NCBI RefSeq assembly: GCF_003346715.1
Contig: NZ_QQPQ01000043.1
Coordinates: 1 to 38,880 of the forward strand
Direction of reading: 5' to 3'
From: Oceanispirochaeta sp. M1
GTDB lineage: Bacteria > Spirochaetota > Spirochaetia > DSM-2461
Length of the DNA: 38,880 bases
The translations under genes were made by a program, and so were the position numbers. A model generated the notes under the pieces. The model saw only the letters and a list, made by a program, of their open reading frames with translations, was not told the DNA's origin and ran no database searches. Of this stretch, positions 25,758 through 32,870 are shown in pieces. The stretch's first letter is position 1. Every line of letters begins with the position of its first letter.

Positions 25758-25795
25758 ATTATCTGATTGATGCAATCGCACAGCAATCAGATAAT
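25758..25795. promoter_or_regulatory. Long inverted repeat upstream of the tandem TetR gene
   Basis: ATTATCTGATTG (25758-25769) and CAATCAGATAAT (25784-25795) are perfect reverse complements separated by 14 bases. Inside, GATTG-ATG-CAATC gives an extra half-site. It lies in the promoter region of the TetR-type gene, so it is a candidate operator. On the + strand it is followed by CAGTTTTTGTTTTTTT, which also makes it look like a terminator for rightward transcription, but no + gene feeds it. Confidence 0.6.
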
Positions 25796-25841
25796 CAGTT
25801 TTTGTTTTTTTCATCTCTTGGAAAGAGGAGTCAATAAATTA

Positions 25842-25864
25842 GGGGCAATAACTATAATTGCCCC
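25842..25864 (-). terminator. Stem-loop after the alpha/beta hydrolase
   Basis: GGGGCAAT (25842-25849) pairs with ATTGCCCC (25857-25864) around a 7-base loop, about 30 bases past the hydrolase stop. On the - strand it is followed by TAATTTATTG, AT-rich but not a T-run. It probably separates hydrolase transcription from the TetR-type gene. Confidence 0.5.
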
Positions 25865-25892
25865 CTGTATGCTTTCATTTGAGTTTTATTAA

Positions 25893-26951
25893 TCAGGATC
25901 TTTTCAAAAAACTCACAAATGCTTCCATAAACTGCTCCGGCTTTTCAATGTGGGGACTGTGGCCCGCATCGGCAACAACTATTTCTTTATATACCCCGCC
26001 ATTCTTTTTATATTTGTCCAATACGGCCCGCATTTGTGAAACCATGGGCTGTGGAGGGAAAATCTCATCACCCGGCCAACCGGGAACATATTCCAACTTG
26101 CCGAGGGCACCGAAATCAAACATAGAATTATCTGAAACAATCAGGTCAGCATCACCACGTACCCACAGGACGGGCAGTTTCTTTTTCATCTCTGCAATGG
26201 CGCTGGCATTAAAGTATTTTGGACAGGTTGCATTTATGGGCCCCCAGACTCCCGGTGCTGCATTCGGCCAGTTCTCTGAAGCGGTCATGTCCCCCGGGTA
26301 TCGGTCATCACCTGCTTTCTCCAGTAGAGAAGAGGATAAAAAATCATTTTCTCTACTGGCTGTATAGGGTGCCTTAAAGAAGAAAGATCTGATTACATTA
26401 AGGGGAGAGTTGGGGTCCTCTGTGCTGCGATCTCCCTCTTTCAGACGTCTGACAAACTCGGGATTGACTACTCCTCCGCCGGAACCGGCGCAATCATCAT
26501 AGCAGGATATTCCTTCGATTCCCTTTGTTCCGCCGAAGCCATAGGGACTGACAGGGCTGACAAATGTCAGTGACAGGACTGATTCGGGATAATCCAGGGC
26601 GAACTGCATAATCATGGCCGCTCCGAGTGACCAACCGACCAGATGAGCGGGTTTTTCTCCCAGCTTATCTGAAAGGGCTTTCAGGTCATCTGACCAGTCC
26701 CGAGCTCCCCGTGTCGCATCGACAGGCAAGTCTTCAGAGTCACCATATCCTCGCATATCAGGCGCAATACATCTATATTCCGGCGGCATAGATAGCATGG
26801 ATTCTTCCCAGTAAGTGGATGAGGAGAAGTTCCCGTGTATGAAAACGACAGGAATACCATCATCGGCACCGCTAAACAGCACATGAGTTTCAATACGACC
26901 TGTCTGGATCATCTTGGAAGTGATTCCATTTAATGTTGGAACAGTTGACAT
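25893..26951 (-). CDS. Alpha/beta-hydrolase-fold enzyme
   Basis: About 352 residues with the fold's marks: oxyanion-hole HGNFSSSTYW (H39 region), DMRGYGDSED, nucleophile elbow GWSLGAA (S108), VRGDADLIVSD for the acid, and GHSPHIEKPEQF for the catalytic histidine. There is an insert between about 145 and 250 that would form the lid. Likely an esterase, lipase or similar serine hydrolase; the substrate is unknown. Start is taken as ATG at 26951, which has TAGGAGA at good spacing; an in-frame extension to 27053 lacks such a site. No signal peptide from this start. Likely controlled by the adjacent tandem TetR-type protein. Confidence 0.85.
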   Translation of the reverse strand: MSTVPTLNGITSKMIQTGRIETHVLFSGADDGIPVVFIHGNFSSSTYWEESMLSMPPEYRCIAPDMRGYGDSEDLPVDATRGARDWSDDLKALSDKLGEKPAHLVGWSLGAAMIMQFALDYPESVLSLTFVSPVSPYGFGGTKGIEGISCYDDCAGSGGGVVNPEFVRRLKEGDRSTEDPNSPLNVIRSFFFKAPYTASRENDFLSSSLLEKAGDDRYPGDMTASENWPNAAPGVWGPINATCPKYFNASAIAEMKKKLPVLWVRGDADLIVSDNSMFDFGALGKLEYVPGWPGDEIFPPQPMVSQMRAVLDKYKKNGGVYKEIVVADAGHSPHIEKPEQFMEAFVSFLKRS

Positions 26952-27189
26952 AAATAAATCTCCTATAATAAGTAAAATTTGAGCAAAATACTTATGCTCA
27001 TTTTCCAGCTTGCAGAGCCATTCCATGCTGTTGTCTGTATTCATGTGAATCACTCTTCAATTAATACATTATCAGATTATCATGAACGATGAGCATGTCA
27101 AGGGATTAATAGAGTGGTGCAGGTTTTTCTTGTGGAAGTTTTAATAGGGGTAGTTTTTTGATCATCCCCTTTGCGGGAAAGATGTAATA

Positions 27190-28053
27190 TCAGTTTTTTC
27201 TTCTGTACGTCGATGGGCTGCAGTTTTTGTATCTTCTGAATACGGTAGCAAAATACTGGCTCGATGAGAATTCCAGATCATAGGCAATTTCAGTGATCTC
27301 TTTTTCTGATTCTTTCAGCTCCAGAGCCGCTTTTTCTACTTTCTGCCTGATGATGAATTCTCCCGGAGGAACTCCTGTTTCATCCTTGAACTTCTGCTTG
27401 AATCTGGAAAGAGACAGACCGGCTTTCTCCGCCAGCTGTTTCAGATTGATCGTCAGACATACATTTTCCCTTATATAATTCACGCAGTCTCTGATTTCGG
27501 ATGATAAGCTGTCTCCGCTGCTTTTCTTTTCGAGATTGATGATTGATACCAGAAAATCGCTTATGCGGTTGCGGATCAGGATGTTACGGAATTCATGTTC
27601 TGAGAAATAAAGTTCCAGAATTTCATCAATAAATCTTTTCAGCTCTTTAGAACCTCTGAATTTCGGGTTTTTCAGATTGTGCAGCGCATGGAGGAACGCC
27701 TCCGCCTCCGATGAGTCGCTATAATGCAGAAAATTGCCTTTCAGGTTACTGGTCTGTATTCCAATCCAGTAAAGTATCATTTTATCCAGGGGATAATTAC
27801 CTGAACTGTGTATTTCATTGGGAAAGCTGATAAAAACATCTCCCCCTTTAAGATGATATTCTCTCTCTGCAGTCTGAAATATTGGATTACCCCGGTACAC
27901 ATAACAAATTTCCAGAGCATCTCTATGCTGATGGGGAGGGAGAGCATGCTGTGCTCCGGTCAAATTGAGTTTTCCTATATGGATAATATTATTCAGGAAG
28001 CCCTCATCGAATTCGATATAGGTCCTCTCTTTCGTACGGATTATCTCGGTCAT
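27190..28053 (-). CDS. AraC-family transcriptional regulator
   Basis: About 287 residues: an N-terminal cupin sensor (ALPPHQHRDALEICYVYRG, YHLKGGDVFISFPNEIHSSG) and a C-terminal AraC domain (LKQLAEKAGLSLSRFKQKF, TGVPPGEFIIRQKVEKAALEL, ITEIAYDLEFSSSQYFATVF) ending CSPSTYRRK. It is divergent from the UROD-fold gene, with about 90 bases between starts, and is its probable regulator. The start is ATG at 28053 by default; a TTG 12 codons upstream is also in frame, and neither has a strong ribosome-binding sequence. The HQH pair in the cupin may bind metal or a sugar. Confidence 0.87.
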   Translation of the reverse strand: MTEIIRTKERTYIEFDEGFLNNIIHIGKLNLTGAQHALPPHQHRDALEICYVYRGNPIFQTAEREYHLKGGDVFISFPNEIHSSGNYPLDKMILYWIGIQTSNLKGNFLHYSDSSEAEAFLHALHNLKNPKFRGSKELKRFIDEILELYFSEHEFRNILIRNRISDFLVSIINLEKKSSGDSLSSEIRDCVNYIRENVCLTINLKQLAEKAGLSLSRFKQKFKDETGVPPGEFIIRQKVEKAALELKESEKEITEIAYDLEFSSSQYFATVFRRYKNCSPSTYRRKN

Positions 28054-28146
28054 GTTTGAAATAGTATTGCAATACAGATTAGAAAGCAATATCTATTTAT
28101 CTCTGTTATATTCAGTCTTAAAAGAACTTTATACAAAGGGTCGGCT

Positions 28147-28224
28147 ATGATTAAAATTGAACGAGTGAAGAACTTTGATGAAATTATAGAGGAATATAAC
28201 ACATCCTCAGGAGTAGAATTATGA
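28147..28224 (+). CDS. Small 25-codon ORF coupled to the UROD-fold gene
   Basis: The ORF starts at ATG 28147 with AAAGGG nearby and ends in a TGA that overlaps the next start codon as ATGA (28221-28224), the classic arrangement for translational coupling. The peptide starts MIKIERVKNFDEIIEEYN and is charged, with no recognised family. It may be a leader peptide that sets translation of the downstream gene, or a remnant of a larger gene. Not proven to be translated. Confidence 0.4.
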   Translation: MIKIERVKNFDEIIEEYNTSSGVEL

Positions 28225-29237
28225 AAACATCGAGAGAGCTTGTATATGAAACCCTTGAGTTCCGGAATCCTGAGCGAGCCCCCAGGGATCTTTGGATTCT
28301 TCCCTGGGCGGAAATGTACTATTCTGAAGAACTGAATGAAATTAAGGATCAATATCCGGGGGACATCATTCGTGCACCGGGATTCTGCAGTGAGATCCCA
28401 GAGACAAAAGGAGATCCCCATAAGATAGGGCAATATGTGGACGAATGGGGATGCCTCTTCGAAAACCGGGCCGATGGGATTATAGGTGAAGTAAAAGAGG
28501 CGATAGTTTCTTCTGATGATGAAGAGTGGGAGGACACAAGCCGCGTTCATGTCCCTGTAGAGTGGTTGACCATTGATAAGGAAAAAATCAACAATTTCTG
28601 CAGGGAAACAGATCAATTTGTTCTGGCGGGAGCCTGTCCACGCCCTTTTGAGCAGCTTCAGTTTATTCGCGGAACCGAACAGCTTTATATGGACCTGATG
28701 TTTGAACCCGAGGGACTTAAAAGTTTTATGAAGGAGATGCATGTTTTTTATTGCCGGCTGCTTACAGCCTGGGCAGAGACTGATGTGGATGCCCTTATGA
28801 TTATGGATGACTGGGGTGCTCAACAAAGTTTATTAATCAATCCTGAATTATGGGTACAGATTTTTAAACCTCTCTATAAAGACTATATCGATATAGCTCA
28901 TGCGCACGGAAAGAAAATCTTTATGCATTCAGACGGTAATATCCTGCAGATAATTCCTCATCTGATTGATCTGGGACTCGATGCTGTGAATTCTCAACTA
29001 TTTTGTATGGGAATAGATAACCTTGAAAAATATAGTGGGGAAATTACTTTCTGGGGTGAAATGGACAGGCAGCACCTGCTTCCTTTTGGCAGTGTTGAAG
29101 ACATTGAAGAAGCTGTTAAATCTGTTAGAAGCTCTCTTTGGAGAAAGGGAGGCTGTATTGCTCAATGTGAGTTTGGCCCCGGTGCTAAACCCGAAAATGT
29201 GTCAGCTGTTTTTTCAACTTGGAATGGAATCTTTTAA
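28221..29237 (+). CDS. Uroporphyrinogen-decarboxylase-fold protein (methyltransferase-like)
   Basis: A 338-residue protein of the UROD/MtaA superfamily. Marks: FRNPERAPRDLW near the N-terminus, CPRPFEQLQFIRGTEQLYMDL, VDALMIMDDWGAQQSLLINP, KIFMHSDGNILQIIPHLIDLGLD and GCIAQCEFGPGAKPENVSAVF at the end. Bacterial catabolic members with this shape act in cobalamin- or folate-linked methyl transfer or in unknown steps of sugar and methylated-compound use; heme synthesis is unlikely here, as no hem genes are near. No signal peptide. Divergent from an AraC regulator. The start at 28221 overlaps the small upstream ORF and has CAGGAG ahead. Substrate unknown. Confidence 0.85.
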   Translation: MKTSRELVYETLEFRNPERAPRDLWILPWAEMYYSEELNEIKDQYPGDIIRAPGFCSEIPETKGDPHKIGQYVDEWGCLFENRADGIIGEVKEAIVSSDDEEWEDTSRVHVPVEWLTIDKEKINNFCRETDQFVLAGACPRPFEQLQFIRGTEQLYMDLMFEPEGLKSFMKEMHVFYCRLLTAWAETDVDALMIMDDWGAQQSLLINPELWVQIFKPLYKDYIDIAHAHGKKIFMHSDGNILQIIPHLIDLGLDAVNSQLFCMGIDNLEKYSGEITFWGEMDRQHLLPFGSVEDIEEAVKSVRSSLWRKGGCIAQCEFGPGAKPENVSAVFSTWNGIF

Positions 29238-29245
29238 TCCACCCG

Positions 29246-29275
29246 GACTGGTAGAAAGCTTATTTTCTACCAGTC
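29246..29275 (+). terminator. Stem-loop after the UROD-fold gene
   Basis: GACTGGTAGAAA (29246-29257) pairs perfectly over 12 bases with TTTCTACCAGTC (29264-29275) around a 6-base loop, eight bases past the stop. No T-run follows on the + strand, so termination may rely on the hairpin alone or on pausing. It sits in the gap before the convergent GDPD gene. Confidence 0.65.
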
Positions 29276-29332
29276 TCTGGAGAGTAGGGGAGTTTCTAAT
29301 TAATTGATTATCAAAATCAATAATAATAGAAA

Positions 29333-30019
29333 CTACAAACCCAATAATCGATATCTATTATTTGTAAAAACACCATCAACTTTCAACTCTTTCAATCTGG
29401 AAAGCTCCACAGGATGGTTAACAGTAAATATTAAAACTTTAATTCCCCTCTTATGGGCATCTTCAATAATTTCCCGACTGACATATTCTCTTTTCATATT
29501 TAGAGACCATGCACCCATATCATCTGCAAGAGCGGCAAGGCTTACGGGATGGCAGCTTATAATGGGAGAGATCCTGATCTCAGGGCATATTTTCTTAAAG
29601 CAGACAAGCTCAGTATGATCAAAAGAAGATACCAGAAAGTCATCGGGTCTTCTCCCTTTTTCAGCGATTTCATTCTTGAGTATATTTGCAACTTCATTGG
29701 AAGATCCTTTCCCTTTTATCTCTATATTCAGGGGAAGCCGTCCGTCGATCAGATTTAGAACCTCCTGCAGGGTCGGGATCAATTCTCCCTCCCCGGCATC
29801 TAGTTTTCTTAAAAAATCAAAAGATAAATCTGCAATATATCCCTGCCCGTTTGTGCATCTGTCGATTTTATCATCATGCAACAGCATCGTTTCACCTGTA
29901 CTGCAGACGGCAATATCGATTTCGATCATATCAACATTGGATTCAATGGCAACCTGAATCGATTTCAGAGTATTTTCGGGAGCTAATTCTGAAGCCCCTC
30001 TATGACCAATAATAAGCAT
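29333..30019 (-). CDS. Glycerophosphodiester phosphodiesterase (UgpQ-like)
   Basis: A 228-residue GDPD enzyme expected to split glycerophosphodiesters into glycerol-3-phosphate and an alcohol. All catalytic marks are in place: GHRG (H6, R7), ENT (E15-T17), MIEIDIAV (E33, D35), LLHDD (H48, D49) and LNIEIKGKG with the metal-binding glutamate that is replaced in the window's other GDPD. The C-terminal VFTNNRYRLL matches the family. No signal peptide, so cytoplasmic. It is the last gene of the Ugp-like transporter operon, 14 bases after the lipoprotein gene. This is the same pairing as in the E. coli ugpBAECQ operon and is the best evidence that the operon takes up glycerophosphodiesters. Confidence 0.93.
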   Translation of the reverse strand: MLIIGHRGASELAPENTLKSIQVAIESNVDMIEIDIAVCSTGETMLLHDDKIDRCTNGQGYIADLSFDFLRKLDAGEGELIPTLQEVLNLIDGRLPLNIEIKGKGSSNEVANILKNEIAEKGRRPDDFLVSSFDHTELVCFKKICPEIRISPIISCHPVSLAALADDMGAWSLNMKREYVSREIIEDAHKRGIKVLIFTVNHPVELSRLKELKVDGVFTNNRYRLLGL

Positions 30020-30033
30020 ATAAATTCCTTTTA

Positions 30034-31089
30034 TTATTCCTGATGACCGGTATTAAATGCTGCAATAGGAAGAAACTGGATACTGTCGAGAGGGAAAAGT
30101 GCAGTATCTCTATATTTATCAGCAGCTGATTCAAACAATACAGCTATGTTATTCCCGTACAAAACTACTGCTTCACTCATGGGCGGTACAATTATCTCGC
30201 CAGTTTTGTTATCTCCATCGAGAAACCAGAATGATCTATCCCCATTCTTTTGAGCTGGTTCAGATAGAGGATTATCATATACATGGAGTCTGCTATAGTT
30301 TTTCCTGCCATAGGATTCACTGAGCACTATTTTGTTTTCAAAAAAAACAGCACCTTGTATTTTATCCGGTATAGAAAGAATGAAATCGGGATATACCTTA
30401 CCCGAAACAATATTCTCCAAATCCATTAAATCGCTTACATCATTTAAAGTGAACCCACCGAGCCATCCGAAGTGCTCAGAACCTGCAGCTGTTACTAAAT
30501 GATGAGCTTCGGAAACGGGATAATTACCATTCTTTAAAGTGAACTCACCAATCCAGAGAACACTATCGTGAAATGTGGCAAAAGAGCCTTTCGTTTCTGT
30601 TTCAATCAGCTCCGGCAAATAGATCTTCTCCCTATCTCCAGTCGAAATAAGGCTTTCCAGTAAGATGTTATAGATTCCCGAATCAGACGCAATCCACAGA
30701 TATTTACGACTTAAAGCCAAACCTCCCAGGTGTCCTTTATGGGGAGTACCATCCCTATTGTTTAAAAACAGAGTCTTTTCCAGGAGCTCTGTATCCATTG
30801 TCAAAAAAGTAAGAGCCCCGGCAGAGTCATCACTCATATAGTTGGAAATGATCATTAGATCCTGTTCTTCCCAATAAGCCATTCCCTGAGGGACCAGAGG
30901 CTGCAGCAGACCGGGGATTACCGGTCCTACTGCTCTCCACTGATTAAACTGTTGATAAAGTGCTGAATTATCAAAAACTGTCTGAACCACACTCTGTTGA
31001 TTTATTTTGCTATCAGCAGAAGTGTCGACTCTCGTGGCGGCACATGAAAACATGATGAGCCCAGACAGAATCAATATGCAAAATTTCAT
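30034..31089 (-). CDS. Unknown lipoprotein in the Ugp-like operon
   Basis: A 351-residue protein with a short signal peptide MKFCILILSGLIMFSC and a loose lipobox ending at C16, so it is probably a membrane-anchored lipoprotein outside the cytoplasm. The body carries repeating beta-type stretches: PLVPQGMAYWEEQDLMIISNY, HKGHLGGLALSRKYLWIASDSGIY (read in pieces), GSFATFHDSVLWIGEF, and EHFGWLGGFTLNDV. They suggest blades of a beta-propeller. I do not recognise a named family. Its start is 3 bases after the permease stop and its end 14 bases before the GDPD gene, so it is an integral member of the operon. It could bind or process the glycerophosphodiester-type substrate before uptake; function unknown. 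Confidence 0.8.
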   Translation of the reverse strand: MKFCILILSGLIMFSCAATRVDTSADSKINQQSVVQTVFDNSALYQQFNQWRAVGPVIPGLLQPLVPQGMAYWEEQDLMIISNYMSDDSAGALTFLTMDTELLEKTLFLNNRDGTPHKGHLGGLALSRKYLWIASDSGIYNILLESLISTGDREKIYLPELIETETKGSFATFHDSVLWIGEFTLKNGNYPVSEAHHLVTAAGSEHFGWLGGFTLNDVSDLMDLENIVSGKVYPDFILSIPDKIQGAVFFENKIVLSESYGRKNYSRLHVYDNPLSEPAQKNGDRSFWFLDGDNKTGEIIVPPMSEAVVLYGNNIAVLFESAADKYRDTALFPLDSIQFLPIAAFNTGHQE

Positions 31090-31092
31090 TTT

Positions 31093-31917
31093 CTATTTTT
31101 CACTCTGAAGTGCAAATCCTTTCATAAAACTTTCCTGCATTATAATAAATACCAACAGAGGGGGAATCATTGTGATGATAACACCGGCCATTATTACACC
31201 CCAGTTATTGGAGGACTCGGTGCTCATAAGCATTTTAATTCCTATCTGGACAACACGCATCTCCTTTGAGTTTGTAGCCATAAGAGGCCATAGGTACTGG
31301 TTCCAGATGTAAATGAAATTGATAACCACAAGGGCTCCGATGGTGCTTCTCGTCAAAGGAAGGAGTATCTTGAAAAAATACTGCATAGGATGACAACCAT
31401 CCATTTTGGAAGCATCAATTAATTCGGAAGGGACCACCTTAAATCGCTGGATAAGGATAAATATACTCGTGGCACTCGCCCAGAAAGGGATAATTAGTCC
31501 CGCATATGTATCCATCAGATGCATAGTTCTAATAACATCGAAAAGTGCAACGATTCTCACCGGAACCGGTAGGAGAAGTGTTATAAGAATAATTCCGAAA
31601 AGGACGTTTTTACCTTTGAAATCAAAATGGGTAAAAGCAAATGCGGCCAGAATACTCATTGTGACCTTACCAATGATAACACCGAATGCAATTACTGTTG
31701 AATTGAAGATCATTCGCCCCAGATTTACCGAATTCCAGGCGGTGACATAATTATTAATCATATTTGTTCCGGGAATCAGTCCCGGTGGATAGGACATGAC
31801 CTGAGCTTCATTCTGGGTACTTATTATAAGAGCCAATATTACGGGTAGGCTGATAACCAGAATACACAGGATCAGTAAAATATGAACACCTATACTTTTT
31901 GTTTTTGTACGCTTCAT
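31093..31917 (-). CDS. ABC transporter permease, MalG/UgpE-type
   Basis: A 274-residue inner-membrane permease of the carbohydrate uptake CUT1 type, with six predicted helices. The conserved EAA loop is ELIDASKMDGCHPMQYFFKILLPL. Other family text: NSTVIAFGVIIGKVTMSILAA and YIWNQYLWPLMATN. The end MQESFMKGFALQSEK is the usual MalG/UgpE tail. It follows the partner permease by 15 bases. No ATPase gene lies in the operon, so a shared MsmK- or UgpC-type ATPase encoded elsewhere must energise it. Confidence 0.94.
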   Translation of the reverse strand: MKRTKTKSIGVHILLILCILVISLPVILALIISTQNEAQVMSYPPGLIPGTNMINNYVTAWNSVNLGRMIFNSTVIAFGVIIGKVTMSILAAFAFTHFDFKGKNVLFGIILITLLLPVPVRIVALFDVIRTMHLMDTYAGLIIPFWASATSIFILIQRFKVVPSELIDASKMDGCHPMQYFFKILLPLTRSTIGALVVINFIYIWNQYLWPLMATNSKEMRVVQIGIKMLMSTESSNNWGVIMAGVIITMIPPLLVFIIMQESFMKGFALQSEK

Positions 31918-31932
31918 AACTATCTCTCCTAT

Positions 31933-32802
31933 CTACTGGTAATGAACTTTTTTTCCGGCTGTTCTGAATTGAAGAACCGTTACACCTACAACGAGTGTGA
32001 ATAAGACAAGACTTTCCGCAGCCGCATATCCTATCTTGGAATGGACGAAAAAATCTTTATACAGATGATAGATGAGCACCCTTGTTGAACCAGCCGGCCC
32101 CCCCTCTGTTAGAACATCAATTAAGCCGAAGGTGGCAAAATATGCATAGATCGTATTCATTACAAAAAGGAAAAATGTTGTGGGCGATAGGAAGGCAAAA
32201 GTAATATAGAAGAATTTTTTAACTGCTCCAGCACCGTCAATTGATGCCGACTCAAGTGCTGAATTGGGAACATTGCGCAATGCTGTAAGATAAAAAATGA
32301 TATTGTATCCGAGATTTTTCCAGACAGCCGCAATGATTACTACAATGATTGCCGTCTTCTCATTGGTAAGCCATGTCCGGTTTCCAGTAAAAAAGCACAT
32401 GACTCCATTTGCGGGATTAAAAAGAAAATTAAATAAAGCACCGGCTATTGCCGGAGACAAGGCATAAGGCCATATCAGAAAGGAACGATAAAAACGGATT
32501 CCTGCGATTTTTTTATTTAAAAGCAAAGCGATTAAAATACTGAAAAACAGCCCTCCGGCAATAACAGCTATAGCAAAACCTGCAGACAGTATAAAACTGC
32601 TCAAATATTCAGCGTTCGTGAAAATCTTGATAAAATTGTAAAATCCTGCAAACGTCTCGGCTCCTGACCAGGGATGTATTTTATAAAAGCTCAATCTGAA
32701 GGTCTCTATTGCGGGATAAAATAGAAATACGACAAGAATTACGAATGTCGGAACAAGCAGGATATAGGGTAGTAATTTATTATTAAAAGTTGATTGTTTC
32801 AT
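31933..32802 (-). CDS. ABC transporter permease, MalF/UgpA-type
   Basis: A 289-residue permease, CUT1 family, that pairs with the UgpE-type subunit. It begins with a short cytoplasmic tail and the first helix LLPYILLVPTFVILVVFLFYP. The EAA loop is ALESASIDGAGAVKKFFYI, and TEGGPAGSTRVLIYHLY is a standard UgpA/MalF-family segment. GAGGA lies before the ATG at 32802. It is separated from the binding-protein gene by 68 bases with a strong stem-loop. The substrate is set by that binding protein, and the downstream GDPD points to glycerophosphodiesters. Confidence 0.94.
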   Translation of the reverse strand: MKQSTFNNKLLPYILLVPTFVILVVFLFYPAIETFRLSFYKIHPWSGAETFAGFYNFIKIFTNAEYLSSFILSAGFAIAVIAGGLFFSILIALLLNKKIAGIRFYRSFLIWPYALSPAIAGALFNFLFNPANGVMCFFTGNRTWLTNEKTAIIVVIIAAVWKNLGYNIIFYLTALRNVPNSALESASIDGAGAVKKFFYITFAFLSPTTFFLFVMNTIYAYFATFGLIDVLTEGGPAGSTRVLIYHLYKDFFVHSKIGYAAAESLVLFTLVVGVTVLQFRTAGKKVHYQ

Positions 32803-32819
32803 TTACATCCTCAAGAAAA

Positions 32820-32845
32820 GGAAGCTGCTTATACAAGCAGCTTCC
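32820..32845 (-). terminator. Leaky terminator or attenuator between binding-protein and permease genes
   Basis: GGAAGCTGCTT (32820-32830) pairs perfectly with AAGCAGCTTCC (32835-32845) around a 4-base loop. On the transcribed - strand it is followed by TTTTCTTGAGG, a short T-run that overlaps the ribosome site of the next gene. This is a partial terminator that would let only some transcripts into the permease genes. It echoes the stem-loop at 20210-20238 in the Opp-type operon. Confidence 0.8.
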
Positions 32846-32870
32846 GAAATTAGAAATATCAAATAATAAA

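Noticed and set aside
25758-25815. Inverted repeat followed by CAGTTTTTGTTTTTTT read as a + strand terminator
   Set aside because: It fits the shape of an intrinsic terminator, but the nearest + strand gene ends at 24497 with a full - strand gene between. I kept it as a candidate operator and noted the alternative.
26952-27053. N-terminal extension of the alpha/beta hydrolase by 34 residues, with a hydrophobic stretch like a signal peptide
   Set aside because: TAGGAGA lies at ideal spacing before ATG 26951. The extension has no ribosome site, and its hydrophobic run is short and interrupted by charged residues.
28050-28826. A 258-codon open frame on the - strand
   Set aside because: It lies antisense to the UROD-fold gene, whose motifs are clear, and its protein is rich in improbable Cys/His runs with no family resemblance. 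It is a shadow of the real gene.
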